Shown here one piece after another: positions 7,305-18,997 of a DNA stretch of 64,000 nt. The stretch's first letter is position 1. The number at the start of each line of letters is the position of its first letter. Origin of the DNA: Motiliproteus sp. MSK22-1 (GTDB lineage Bacteria; Pseudomonadota; Gammaproteobacteria; Pseudomonadales; Balneatricaceae); contig NZ_MIEQ01000017.1 in NCBI RefSeq assembly GCF_001968815.1, positions 1 to 64,000 of the forward strand, written 5' to 3'. A program made the position numbers and the translations under genes. The notes below the pieces were generated by a model that was given only the letters and a program-made list of their open reading frames with translations, made no database searches and was not told where the DNA came from.

Positions 7305-9188
7305 TTAAACCATGTAATCCCAATCACCCATAGTCCCTACCAAAGACGAAATTTCTTTTATTTTTACCAAATCATATCTATGAAAGATCCGGTTCATAAA
7401 GCGCTCCTCTTTAGGCAGATTTTTATCGATAGCCTCAATACCTTGCATCTTGAATAGAATCCTAAGCTCATGGAACGTCATACCACTCTGTTTCGAGAGT
7501 TTCGTGAACAACACATATTGCTCTTTAAATGTGTCTACAGATTTTGCCGGTATATATCGACTCTCTTTGACGTTTTTCTTAAATGATAGGAGGAGCCCTT
7601 TCTGAATCAGCTGCTTTATCAGCTGATTACTAACTCCCATAGACTTGCCTAGGTCAGAAATTGTGTACAAGCCCGATCTCTTCTCATTGACCTGAACGCC
7701 GTACCAGTCTAGTAGCTGCTGTTCCGATACACATAAACTTCTAAAACCAACATTTCTAATATTCTTTCTAGTCTTAATCTCACCAGCTTCAATCGCTCTA
7801 AGTAGCGCAACCAAGGGGTTTTCGATACGGTTACCAATCTTTCTTAGGGCATCAGGGAGGGGGATATATTGGTCTTCCAAAACAGGAATGTGATGGCCAA
7901 ATCGCTCTAGGAGACTGTGAAGTTTTGAGCGCTCAAATGACCAGCTAGCTCCCGTTTCTTCAGAAGGAGCCTCTCCCTCGAGATACTCACTTTCTAGCAA
8001 TTGATAGAACTGTTTCTTAGTCACACCAAGAATGCTGGCAGCCATAATACCGTTAACCTGTTCAGCTTCCTGACTGATGTATTTCATTACATCGGGTACA
8101 TAAACTAGCGTAAACGTCCTATCAGTCTCTGAATAATACTGCTTCTCTGATTTTATCTGTCCAAGATTAATCGCTCTATTGAGTACAGATTTACCAATTT
8201 CGTAACGTTTACTGGCAACCTGCAGCGGTATCCAAGGATGATGCTCAATCATAGTGTCTGAAAAGAGAGAATTTTTTTGAGTTAACGCATAGTGCCAGTT
8301 GTTGTTTACATAACTATTCAATGCGAAATAAAGCGGTTCTATTTCGCACCCAATATATCGGTAATAAAACTTGTAGAACCGCTTGAACAGCTTATCTCCA
8401 TCTTTCTGATCGACGTAAACATGGTGGTGAATACTCTCTAGAAAGTGCGTAAACCTGTCAGGTTCAGAAAAATAAGTTTCGGCGAGTGACAAAAAATAAG
8501 GGCGAGCGGTCTCCATATTTGTGAATCCCGCAAATGTGCCGGTTCTATCAAACACATTCCCCTCAATCGGTTGCCATTGTGCAAAGGCCTTAGCGAGCTC
8601 AACACGACAATTCAACGACATTTCAGAAGGACATAAGGCATTTGCCAACCAATATTTGTCATTCTGATAATAACTTTTAGCACCATCAACAAACTGTTGA
8701 TATCTAACAACATTATCAGATATTTTTTGAGTATCAGCGGATGATAAATTGCTTCCGCAATGGCACTCTGTAATCGATATTTTGTTGCCGTAGCTCTGCT
8801 CAGCCCCACACTCTGCACACGTATCTACCAACCAACATTGGTGTTTTAAGCAAGCGGCTGAACAACGCAAATGCCAGTGTATTCTATAGTAAGGTTCTTC
8901 TTCTAAACACTTAGGGCAGAACCTCAATATTGAGTAATTCAGATCCGCCTTCTTAAGCTCACAATAAGACTTAAGATAAGCCTTTGCCTTATCAAATCCA
9001 CTCCAGGGAGAGTCCACTAAACGTTCCAGAATATCCTTAGGATGAAGAACAAAACGCCCTCCTTCCTCTGGGTATAACCATCTGATATTTTTGAACTTGT
9101 TCTTCTGACTGACCCGAATAAGATACCCTACTGGCGACTCATCAGAATACCCTTGTGGATAACAAATCGGTTGAATGAGTGCAGTCAT
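7305..9188 (-). CDS. tniQ: TniQ/TnsD-family target-site selection protein
   Basis: A 627-residue protein of the TniQ/TnsD family, which chooses the insertion site for Tn7-like transposons by binding an attachment site and recruiting TnsC. The N-terminal TniQ domain opens with SDESPVGYLIRVSQ. Zinc-ligand clusters follow: CPKC at 91-94, His105, Cys109, Cys113/His116, CAEC at 124-127 and CHC at 142-144. The long C-terminal part, about 400 residues with helix-turn-helix-like segments, resembles TnsD rather than short TniQ, which fits recognition of a fixed chromosomal site, here probably the gyrB 3' end. Its start overlaps the tnsC-like stop by 4 bp. Confidence 0.88.
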   Translation of the reverse strand: MTALIQPICYPQGYSDESPVGYLIRVSQKNKFKNIRWLYPEEGGRFVLHPKDILERLVDSPWSGFDKAKAYLKSYCELKKADLNYSILRFCPKCLEEEPYYRIHWHLRCSAACLKHQCWLVDTCAECGAEQSYGNKISITECHCGSNLSSADTQKISDNVVRYQQFVDGAKSYYQNDKYWLANALCPSEMSLNCRVELAKAFAQWQPIEGNVFDRTGTFAGFTNMETARPYFLSLAETYFSEPDRFTHFLESIHHHVYVDQKDGDKLFKRFYKFYYRYIGCEIEPLYFALNSYVNNNWHYALTQKNSLFSDTMIEHHPWIPLQVASKRYEIGKSVLNRAINLGQIKSEKQYYSETDRTFTLVYVPDVMKYISQEAEQVNGIMAASILGVTKKQFYQLLESEYLEGEAPSEETGASWSFERSKLHSLLERFGHHIPVLEDQYIPLPDALRKIGNRIENPLVALLRAIEAGEIKTRKNIRNVGFRSLCVSEQQLLDWYGVQVNEKRSGLYTISDLGKSMGVSNQLIKQLIQKGLLLSFKKNVKESRYIPAKSVDTFKEQYVLFTKLSKQSGMTFHELRILFKMQGIEAIDKNLPKEERFMNRIFHRYDLVKIKEISSLVGTMGDWDYMV

Positions 9189-10129
9189 ACATCAAGCTCC
9201 TTAGTCCTAGCAGCGTGAAAAGGCATACCAGGCTTAATCAGCCTATTGAAGCCAAAGTTTCTGTTAAAGGGATTCAGCTTTCCTTCACCTTCAGACCAAA
9301 TAGACTCAGTAAACGCTTGCTCTAAGCATTGCTGGTGAATCGATTTATACCCCTCCCGTTGTGCTATTTGATATGCGGAAACGATTAGGTTAGTCATGTG
9401 AGCAATGATACCGTTAGTGGCAAAGTGCCAACGTTTGAATAAATCCTGGTCAATATCTCCAGACAAAGGCATGTCTGCTGTACGATATAGCCCTTTCAGA
9501 ACTTTGATAAACTCTCGAAAGCTATTGCTACAAACCATCGAGAAGGGTTTCAGATTAACTCTTCGACTAAATCGCCGACGCAACTGCTCATTAATTCGAA
9601 GTATGTGTTCACTTTGCTCTAACCCCATGAGTACAGAAGAAGCGCCAGATTGATCGATCAACGTTTTCAACCAATCAGATACCTGGCGAGGTGCTGCTCT
9701 ATTCCCTTGGTCTATGAAATGCTGTAGTTCATCAAAGATAATCAGTTTCACCTCACACTGTTTGATGTAGTTGAGAATCCTCCCTGTTTTCTCAACCGCT
9801 GATCCCTTGTTAAAAGTCGAATCACCTAACTGGAATAACATAGCCTCAGCCATGTTTTTCACGGTAGGTAAAGAGGGTGTATCAATCACAAGAACCGGTA
9901 CAATTTTTTGATCTTTGGTGTAGTAAACCGGGTAGCGTTCTACAACTTTACGCTTAAGGGTAGATTTGCCCGTACCAGACATACCAATGCAAATCAGGTT
10001 AAGTTGAAAGCCTATCTCATCATTCAACTGATAGGCTTCAACAATCTTATTTAGAGCCGATTTGAATTGAGGATGTTGAATAACCAAATTATTGAATCTG
10101 GATAAAACCTCAGATTGATCCTTATTCAT
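9185..10129 (-). CDS. tnsC: TnsC/TniB-type AAA+ transposition ATPase
   Basis: A 314-residue AAA+ ATPase that in Tn7-like systems links the target selector to the transposase. Walker A GMSGTGKST is at residues 49-57 and Walker B KLIIFDELQH at about 128-137, with SVLMGLEQS as a probable sensor 1. Its ATG overlaps the TGA of the truncated tnsB upstream, and its end overlaps tniQ, so tnsB-tnsC-tniQ were one translationally coupled operon. TniB of Tn5053 relatives is similar, but the end structure favours the Tn7 side. Confidence 0.88.
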   Translation of the reverse strand: MNKDQSEVLSRFNNLVIQHPQFKSALNKIVEAYQLNDEIGFQLNLICIGMSGTGKSTLKRKVVERYPVYYTKDQKIVPVLVIDTPSLPTVKNMAEAMLFQLGDSTFNKGSAVEKTGRILNYIKQCEVKLIIFDELQHFIDQGNRAAPRQVSDWLKTLIDQSGASSVLMGLEQSEHILRINEQLRRRFSRRVNLKPFSMVCSNSFREFIKVLKGLYRTADMPLSGDIDQDLFKRWHFATNGIIAHMTNLIVSAYQIAQREGYKSIHQQCLEQAFTESIWSEGEGKLNPFNRNFGFNRLIKPGMPFHAARTKELDV

Positions 10130-10181
10130 TTATCCAGCTCCCAGTCCATATCAAACTCGTCCAAATCATCCATGTTCAGAG
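10130..10181 (-). pseudogene. tnsB-like transposase, only the C-terminal codons remain
   Basis: Upstream of the tnsC-like gene and overlapping its ATG, the minus strand reads LNMDDLDEFDMDWELDK and stop. TnsB proteins typically end in an acidic tail that contacts TnsC, and the tnsB stop commonly overlaps the tnsC start. The frame is cut at 10181/10182 by the IS3-family element. Nothing resembling the transposase catalytic domain is found on the far side of the IS. The call rests on position, coupling and the acidic tail. Confidence 0.65.
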
Positions 10182-10223
10182 TGACCTTTCCCCCAAATTT
10201 AGAACCATGACCTCGATGAGATT
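10182..10223. repeat. Left terminal inverted repeat of the IS3-family element
   Basis: Begins TGACCTTTCCCC and ends TCGATGAGATT; about 42 bp, imperfectly complementary to 11342-11382. Confidence 0.85.
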
Positions 10224-10258
10224 TCCAGATAGTCTACGATCTAAACGGAGATCTCACT

Positions 10259-10522
10259 ATGAAGAAGCGGTACACGGAAGAGCAAATCATTAAGGCGATC
10301 AAAAGCCACGAATCTGGCGTAAAAGTCGAAGACCTATGCCGGGATTTAGGCGTATCAACGGGCACATTCTATAACTGGCGCAGCAAGTATGCGGGTTTAG
10401 AAGTTAATGAAGCTAAGCGGTTAAAAGAGCTTGAGTCGGAGAACAACAAGCTTAAAAAGCTCTTGGCAGAGAAAATGCTCGAAATCGAAGCCTTGAGTGA
10501 CGTCGTATCAAAAAAGTGGTGA
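10259..10522 (+). CDS. IS3-family transposase OrfA
   Basis: An 87-residue HTH_Tnp_1 protein: MKKRYTEEQIIKAIKSHESG, a helix-turn-helix (DLCRDLGVSTGTFYNWRSKY, about residues 26-45) and a leucine-zipper-like tail. It binds the IS ends and, fused to OrfB by frameshifting, forms the transposase. A slippery AAAAAAG (10510-10516) lies just before the stop and would give the usual -1 frameshift into orfB. Confidence 0.92.
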   Translation: MKKRYTEEQIIKAIKSHESGVKVEDLCRDLGVSTGTFYNWRSKYAGLEVNEAKRLKELESENNKLKKLLAEKMLEIEALSDVVSKKW

Positions 10523-11334
10523 AGCCAGCCAGCAAAAAGCAGGTTGTCTCACACGTTATCAAGCAGTTCAAATTCAGTGAGCGAACAGCCTGTAAGCTGG
10601 TTGGTGTAAGTCGAACAGCATACCGCTACAAGCCCGTAGTGAATGATGACGGTTCACTAAGAGTCCGTCTCAAAGAGCTAGCCGCAGAGTACACTAGGTA
10701 CGGCTACCTGATGTTACATGGTCTGCTCAAGGCTGAAGGCTTAGTTGCGAACAAGAAGCGAACGTACCGTGTATATATGGAGGAAGAGTTACAAGTTCGT
10801 ACAAAAAAGCGAAAGAAGTTACAAAGGCCGAGAATGCCGATGGAAATGCCTTCGGCAGTCAATCAGAGATGGTCAATGGACTTTGTATCCGACCAGCTGA
10901 GCACCGGCCGCCGTTTTCGTGTCCTGAATATTGTGGATGACTACTCACGAGAAATAGTAGGACAGCTGGTATCCGTTTCCATTTCAGGCGCTCGAGTTGC
11001 ACGTTTTCTTGATGAACTTAGAGACAATCGAGGACTGCCTAAAAGTATTGTCTGCGATAACGGCACGGAATTTACCAGTAAGGCCATGTTCTTTTGGAGT
11101 AAAGAAAATGGCACCAGACTTAGCTTTATTCAGCCAGGAAAACCAACGCAGAATGCTTTTGTAGAGAGCCTAAATGGGAAGTTCAGAAATGAGTGCCTGA
11201 ATCAACATTGGTTCAGAAGCATGAAAGAAGCAGACTGGGAAATCAGTCAATGGCGGCACCATTACAACCATATCCGCCCCCACAGCTCACTTGGATATAT
11301 TGCTCCAGTAGCATTTAAGAACCAGGCGGCTTAG
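10516..11334 (+). CDS. IS3-family transposase OrfB, DDE catalytic subunit
   Basis: A 272-residue rve-fold integrase. The catalytic triad is visible: Asp122 in WSMDFV, Asp181 in VCDNGTEF and Glu217 in FVESLNGKF, with 35 residues between the last two (DD35E). The N-terminus carries an HTH_21-like segment. It overlaps orfA by 7 bp and is normally made as an OrfAB fusion; the GTG at 10516 is the formal start of the frame. No internal stop is seen, so the element may still be active. Confidence 0.93.
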   Translation: MVKPASKKQVVSHVIKQFKFSERTACKLVGVSRTAYRYKPVVNDDGSLRVRLKELAAEYTRYGYLMLHGLLKAEGLVANKKRTYRVYMEEELQVRTKKRKKLQRPRMPMEMPSAVNQRWSMDFVSDQLSTGRRFRVLNIVDDYSREIVGQLVSVSISGARVARFLDELRDNRGLPKSIVCDNGTEFTSKAMFFWSKENGTRLSFIQPGKPTQNAFVESLNGKFRNECLNQHWFRSMKEADWEISQWRHHYNHIRPHSSLGYIAPVAFKNQAA

Positions 11335-11341
11335 GATGAAT

Positions 11342-11382
11342 AATCTCATCGAAGGATTGGTACTAAGACAGGGGAAAGGTCA
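11342..11382. repeat. Right terminal inverted repeat of the IS3-family element
   Basis: The reverse complement begins TGACCTTTCCCC and ends TCGATGAGATT; it matches 10182-10223 with scattered differences. Confidence 0.85.
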
Positions 11383-11650
11383 GTTTTCAAAATCAAAGGT
11401 TAAAAACATGAGATTATCGAACTATTCTTCATTCTCAATTAATGTGGTCTCAGTGCGATGTGTGCGGGCTCATTCTTAATACAACTGGGTCCATTGGCAA
11501 CTAATGTGGGCCCAGTGTTCTTCTTATTATCAATTAATCTGGTCCCAAAAATCTCGATGAATTCGGGTCCGAGCTTCGATGTATGCGATCCCTTACACCT
11601 AGATAAAATGGACTCTAAGTTTTCTAAAAGTTAATCAAGTATAGGTATCA
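11383..11650. other. Non-coding remnant with four degenerate ~21-bp repeats
   Basis: No coding frame is convincing here. Copies of TCAATTAATSTGGKCYCAGTG occur at 11435-11455, 11497-11517 and 11530-11550, with a weaker one near 11476-11493. This spot should have held tnsA and tnsB. The repeats are unlike the TGAGA/TTTCA sites of the Tn7-like ends and may be the end of another, lost mobile element (IS21-like ends carry such multiple repeats) or a promoter/operator array. Confidence 0.5.
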
Positions 11651-11654
11651 GCAA

Positions 11655-11690
11655 GAACAAAAAAGCAGCCAACTGGCTGCTTTTTTGTTC
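11655..11690. terminator. Bidirectional terminator, perfect 16-bp stem
   Basis: GAACAAAAAAGCAGCC (11655-11670) pairs perfectly with 11675-11690 around an AACT loop. Symmetric A and T runs let it stop transcription both ways, for example readthrough from gyrB into the transposon. Its core is shared with the terminator at 5901-5928 at the equivalent place of element I. Confidence 0.88.
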
Positions 11691-11692
11691 CC

Positions 11693-11760
11693 ATTTCATT
11701 CTAAATGAGACGCCATTTCACAATTATGAGACGGCGTTTCAATTCAAATGAGATTCGACA
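11693..11760. repeat. Right-end repeats of Tn7-like element II
   Basis: Three copies of a TTTCA..ATGAGA motif start at 11693, 11715 and 11737, exactly 22 bp apart, and the block ends ATTCGACA at 11760. The spacing and packing match TnsB-binding arrays at Tn7 right ends. Confidence 0.8.
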
Positions 11761-11767
11761 ATCTGTA
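11761..11767. repeat. Right copy of 7-bp direct repeat, attachment site beside gyrB
   Basis: ATCTGTA follows the transposon terminus directly, 5 bp before the gyrB stop codon, and matches 6004-6010. Confidence 0.65.
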
Positions 11768-11771
11768 AAAC

Positions 11772-15304
<3,533 letters not shown>

Positions 15305-15334
15305 GGGTGAGGTGTATAACCTAAATAGAGGAAG

Positions 15335-15354
15335 GGCCCGCTTAATGGCGGGCC
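15335..15354 (-). terminator. GC-rich hairpin between dnaN and recF
   Basis: GGCCCGC (15335-15341) pairs with GCGGGCC (15348-15354). No clear U-run follows in the gene direction, so it may attenuate transcription or stabilise the dnaN mRNA end rather than terminate fully. Confidence 0.45.
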
Positions 15355-15362
15355 ACCAACCA

Positions 15363-16469
15363 CTACATACGCATCGGCATGATAACGTACAAACTATCGT
15401 TATTATCGACAGCCTCTACGAGAGAACTACTGTTTGGATCAGTCATAGAAACACGAACCATTTCCTCTGACGAAAGGATAGAAAGGACATCCAGCATGTA
15501 ATTGACGTTAAAGCCAATTTCCAACGCAGGCCCCTGATAATCCACTTCCAATGTTTCTTCGGCTTCTTCCTGCTCTGGGTTATTAGCAGTAACCTGAAGA
15601 TAACCCTCGGTTAACGCTAAACGAACGCCCCGATACTTTTCATTGGAAAGTATTGAAATACGACTTAATACCTGACGCAATTCCTGTCGATTAGCGATAA
15701 TCTGCTTATCGCCTCCACGAGGAATGACCCGCTCATAATCCGGGAACTTGCCGTCGACCAGTTTTGAAGTGAAAACATAATCACCGGTGTTAACTCGAAT
15801 ATGATTACTACCGATCACCAACTGAGCTTCGTTATCACTATCCTCCAGCAATCGGGCCAGTTCAAGAATACCCTTTCGCGGAACAATGACCTGTTGTTTA
15901 ACACTCAACTCCTGCTCTACCGAGCAAATGGAGGTAGCCAGACGGTGGCCATCAGTAGCAACGGTACGAAGCTGGCTGCCATCCAGCTCAAGTAACATAC
16001 CGTTCAGGTAGTAACGTACGTCCTGTTGTGCCATGGCAAAACCGGTACGCTCAATCAAATGGCGTAGCTTGCCCTGTGGAATAGGAATTTCGAGGGTTCT
16101 GGGACCGTCTTCTATATTTGGAAATTCTGATGCAGGCAGAGTTGCCAGAGTAAAGCGGCTACGCCCGCCCTTAATGGTCACTTTCTGCCCTGTCAAAGTG
16201 AGCTCAACATCAACATGATCAGGGAGCGACTTACAGATATCCATAAGCTTCTTCGCAGGAACAGTAATGGAGCCTGGTTCAGCCTCCTGCTCCAACTCAA
16301 CACGCCCCACCATCTCAACTTCAAGGTCTGTACCAGTCAGCGATAAGCGATTTCCTTCAACAACCAATAATATGTTGGCGAGGACTGGTAACGTCTGACG
16401 ACGCTCCACCACCCCAGCAACCAATTGCAGGGGTTTTAAAAGTGCTTCTCTGGATACGGCAAATTTCAT
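15363..16469 (-). CDS. dnaN: DNA polymerase III beta sliding clamp
   Basis: A 368-residue clamp, the usual length, starting MKFAVSREALLKPLQLVAGV and ending with the conserved YVIMPMRM that forms part of the peptide-binding pocket. LPVLANILL, TDLEVEM and the ATDGHRLA segment are typical of the three-domain fold. It encircles DNA as a dimer and tethers polymerases. It sits 113 bp downstream of dnaA in the same direction. Confidence 0.98.
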   Translation of the reverse strand: MKFAVSREALLKPLQLVAGVVERRQTLPVLANILLVVEGNRLSLTGTDLEVEMVGRVELEQEAEPGSITVPAKKLMDICKSLPDHVDVELTLTGQKVTIKGGRSRFTLATLPASEFPNIEDGPRTLEIPIPQGKLRHLIERTGFAMAQQDVRYYLNGMLLELDGSQLRTVATDGHRLATSICSVEQELSVKQQVIVPRKGILELARLLEDSDNEAQLVIGSNHIRVNTGDYVFTSKLVDGKFPDYERVIPRGGDKQIIANRQELRQVLSRISILSNEKYRGVRLALTEGYLQVTANNPEQEEAEETLEVDYQGPALEIGFNVNYMLDVLSILSSEEMVRVSMTDPNSSSLVEAVDNNDSLYVIMPMRM

Positions 16470-16582
16470 CTATTCCTACCCTTCTAATAAAGAGCCCTAG
16501 TTATACAACAGGGTCCTCGGCCTGACCTCCTAATAAACCATCCTCAGCTTATGGTTTATCCTGTGGCTTCTCTATGTTCCCA

Positions 16583-18301
16583 TCAGGAAGACAATAGTCT
16601 CAACAGATTCTTATAGTCTTCTCGAATATCGGTATCGCTTTCTCGTAATTCTGCCACCTTCCGCCGTGCATGCAACACTGTTGTGTGGTCGCGGCCGCCA
16701 AAACTATTACCGATTTCCGGTAAGCTGTGATTGGTCAGCTCTTTTGACAGAGCCATAGCAACCTGTCGTGGTCTGGCCACCGAGCGGCTTCGACGTTTGG
16801 AGTGCAAATCAGAGATCTTAATCTTGTAATATTCTGCAACAACCCGCTGAATATTATCGATGCTAATCATTTTATCTTGAAGAGCCAATAGATCCTTCAA
16901 CGACTCTCGAATAAATTCAGTGGTAATACTGCTACCGGTGAAGTGAGCATTCGCTATCACTCGCTTCAGCGCTCCTTCGAGCTCTCTAACATTAGAGCGA
17001 ATCTTTTGAGCAATAAAGAAAGCTGCATCGTGAGGCAGACGGATACGAGCCTCCTCCGCTTTTTTCATCAAAATAGCAACGCGTGTTTCCAGCTCCGGAG
17101 GTTCAATCGCTACAGTAAGACCCCAGCCAAAGCGGGATTTCAAACGATCTTCCAACCCGCTGATCTCTTTGGGGTAACGATCACAGGTCAGAATCATCTG
17201 CTGTCCCCCTTCCAACAGTGCGTTAAAAGTATGAAAGAATTCTTCCTGGGAACGATCCTTACCAGCAAAAAACTGAATATCGTCAATTAACAGCGCATCA
17301 ACAGAGCGGTAATAGCGCTTAAAGTCATTAATCGCATTAAGCTGCAATGCTTTTACCATATCAGCAACAAAACGTTCAGAGTGTAAATACACTATCTTAG
17401 CGTTGGGGTTACGCTCCAGCATTGCTGCACCCACTGCATGCATCAAGTGAGTTTTACCCAGCCCTACACCACCATAAATAAATAAAGGGTTATAGGAACC
17501 GCCCGGGTTTTCAGCCACCTGCTGAGCCGCAGCTAAACCGAGCTGGTTTGATTTACCCTGTACAAAGGTATCGAAAGTAAACAGCTTGTTTAAATGGGTC
17601 TGATGTCGAACCCCACCTTCAACATCAACCTGTCGCTTTTTCCTGTTAGGGCCATCACCGGGCTTTAGCTTCTTCTGTAAAGGCTTTGTCGACTGCGGCG
17701 CCAATAGATCCTGTTGCATAGGAGCGCCAGGTTCAGAAGAAGTTGTTTTTGAATAGTTTTGACTTATTGACCTCTGATCCAGAGGGCTGGAATCCAAGGA
17801 ATGCCCTAACGACACAGAGTCTGAACCAGAAGAACCATGGTATAAAGGTTCTTTATTTATGGAGTTATTTGCCGTCGAAGAACCCTGTATATCAGTTGCA
17901 GCGCCCGGTGTGTCAGATGCTGATGAGTTATGACCGGAAGAACCTGGACTTGATACACTTACAGTGGAGTGATCGGTATTCTGAAATTGATCTGAAGCTT
18001 GTATCTGCCGCGATAAACGTCCAGCAGAAGCAGCCCCAACGCCCTGGCGTCGACCATTAGCACCCACTTCCAGCAAAACTTCATAAACGCGATCCTCATC
18101 GACTTCTGACAGCAGTTCCTTTATTCGTTTTAGGTACTTATCAGAAACCCAGTCCATAACAAATCGATTTGGGGCAAGTAACCGCAATTGGCTCGGGCTG
18201 CCAGCTTCCGCCCGAAGGGGACGTATCCAGGTATTATATTGCTGCGAGGGGAACTCCTCTTGAAGATAGCTTAGACATTTCTGCCAAAGATCGACTGGCA
18301 T
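16583..18301 (-). CDS. dnaA: Chromosomal replication initiator DnaA, with long linker
   Basis: A 572-residue AAA+ initiator. Domain I is at 1-80 ([20 protein letters not shown]), domain III starts at about 237 with [15 protein letters not shown], and Walker [10 protein letters not shown] is at 277-285 with Walker B LLIDDIQF. Domain IV ends with the DnaA-box-binding signature [15 protein letters not shown]. The linker (domain II, about 83-236) is Ser/Thr/Gln-rich and some 100 residues longer than in E. coli, which accounts for the extra length over the usual 450-510. It binds DnaA boxes such as 18375-18383 just upstream. Confidence 0.98.
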   Translation of the reverse strand: MPVDLWQKCLSYLQEEFPSQQYNTWIRPLRAEAGSPSQLRLLAPNRFVMDWVSDKYLKRIKELLSEVDEDRVYEVLLEVGANGRRQGVGAASAGRLSRQIQASDQFQNTDHSTVSVSSPGSSGHNSSASDTPGAATDIQGSSTANNSINKEPLYHGSSGSDSVSLGHSLDSSPLDQRSISQNYSKTTSSEPGAPMQQDLLAPQSTKPLQKKLKPGDGPNRKKRQVDVEGGVRHQTHLNKLFTFDTFVQGKSNQLGLAAAQQVAENPGGSYNPLFIYGGVGLGKTHLMHAVGAAMLERNPNAKIVYLHSERFVADMVKALQLNAINDFKRYYRSVDALLIDDIQFFAGKDRSQEEFFHTFNALLEGGQQMILTCDRYPKEISGLEDRLKSRFGWGLTVAIEPPELETRVAILMKKAEEARIRLPHDAAFFIAQKIRSNVRELEGALKRVIANAHFTGSSITTEFIRESLKDLLALQDKMISIDNIQRVVAEYYKIKISDLHSKRRSRSVARPRQVAMALSKELTNHSLPEIGNSFGGRDHTTVLHARRKVAELRESDTDIREDYKNLLRLLSS

Positions 18302-18834
18302 GCAGAGGTTCCCAAATTCAGTGGTTACAAACAGTTGGTAGGTGAGTCCTGCATTCTATCCTCTCAGGAGACGGTTATCCACAGAACTATTCGATGAAAT
18401 TGAAAAAATAACTGCAATAAATAATCTTTATGAAAACAAGGCCCCGCTTGGGCAGCGCCTTATCGGTCAGCAGAAATCTGGGGTAAAAATAAACAACCCT
18501 CTATCTATCCACGGGCTATCCAAGCTTTTCAAACAGTCTTTATACAACCTTACAAACAGGGTATTTATTTGTAATATTTGACTTTTTAAAACTTATCAAC
18601 AGAATTTATTCTGAAATAAATGCAGAACAAAGTGGCACTGCTGCCGGACAACCAAACAGCCCGCCAGAAGACCTGTTTAAAAGGAGATATCCCGTACTTT
18701 TTTAGGAAAAAATTAGAATAAGCAACTAAATAGTTAAAGAAGCAATTGAAGTATCGACAGGAATTCTCTAAAATTCCGCTCTTGATTTTACCCGGTGGGG
18801 ATTTCAAGTCCCTTGTTTAACGTAGGACAGTGCA
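18302..18834. other. Candidate oriC between dnaA and rpmH
   Basis: A 533-bp AT-rich spacer between divergent dnaA and rpmH, the oriC position in Pseudomonas. A perfect DnaA box TTATCCACA is at 18375-18383 and a near match TTATCAACA at 18593-18601, with AT-rich tracts between (18520-18600). Gene direction switches here from minus to plus. The box count is low, and a second cluster lies upstream of mnmG, so which one fires is unresolved. Confidence 0.6.
18746..18774 (+). promoter_or_regulatory. Sigma70-type promoter for rpmH-rnpA-yidC
   Basis: TTGAAG (18746-18751), 17-bp spacer, TAAAAT (18769-18774), 60 bp before the rpmH ATG. Confidence 0.65.
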
Positions 18835-18969
18835 ATGAAAAGAACATTTCAACCTAGCGTTTTGAAGCGCGCCCGTAGTCACGGTTTCCGTGCACGCATG
18901 GCTACTAAAAATGGCAGCCAAGTAATTCAGCGCCGTCGCGCTAAAGGTCGCAAGGTTTTGAGCGCGTAA
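18835..18969 (+). CDS. rpmH: 50S ribosomal protein L34
   Basis: A 44-codon gene. The product starts [20 protein letters not shown] and ends [12 protein letters not shown], the highly basic, nearly invariant L34 sequence. It is part of the large ribosomal subunit. It heads the rpmH-rnpA-yidC-mnmE group beside the origin and has its own likely promoter. Confidence 0.98.
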   Translation: MKRTFQPSVLKRARSHGFRARMATKNGSQVIQRRRAKGRKVLSA

Positions 18970-18997
18970 TCACGCTCAGAATATTGTTGACAGCTCT

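Larger units (their letters stand above)
10182..11382 (+). mobile_element. Complete IS3-family insertion sequence, IS407-like
   Basis: A 1,201-bp element bounded by inverted repeats that both start TGACCTTTCCCC and end TCGATGAGATT, holding overlapping orfA and orfB. Size, TGACC termini and DDE orfB fit the IS407/IS51 part of the IS3 family. The flanks differ (AGAG on the left, GTTT on the right), so the expected short target duplication is absent. An adjacent deletion or recombination between copies probably followed insertion. Confidence 0.88.
6011..11760. mobile_element. Tn7-like transposon (element II), defective, attached at gyrB 3' end
   Basis: The 5.75-kb segment starts TGTCAGATCTCATTTGAA and, read on the other strand, ends TGTCGAATCTCATTTGAA, a clear terminal inverted repeat. 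The left end has dispersed motif copies and the right end has tight 22-bp-spaced copies, the asymmetry known from Tn7. Transposition genes run inward from the right end: tnsB remnant, tnsC-like, tniQ/tnsD-like. One GNAT-like cargo gene lies near the left end. tnsA and nearly all of tnsB are missing, replaced by an IS3-family element, so the element cannot move unless helped in trans. The right terminus is 11 bp from the gyrB stop codon. Confidence 0.8.

Noticed and set aside
11383-11650. Coding remnant of tnsA or tnsB
   Set aside because: No frame on the minus strand shows transposase-like sequence; only the repeat array is seen.
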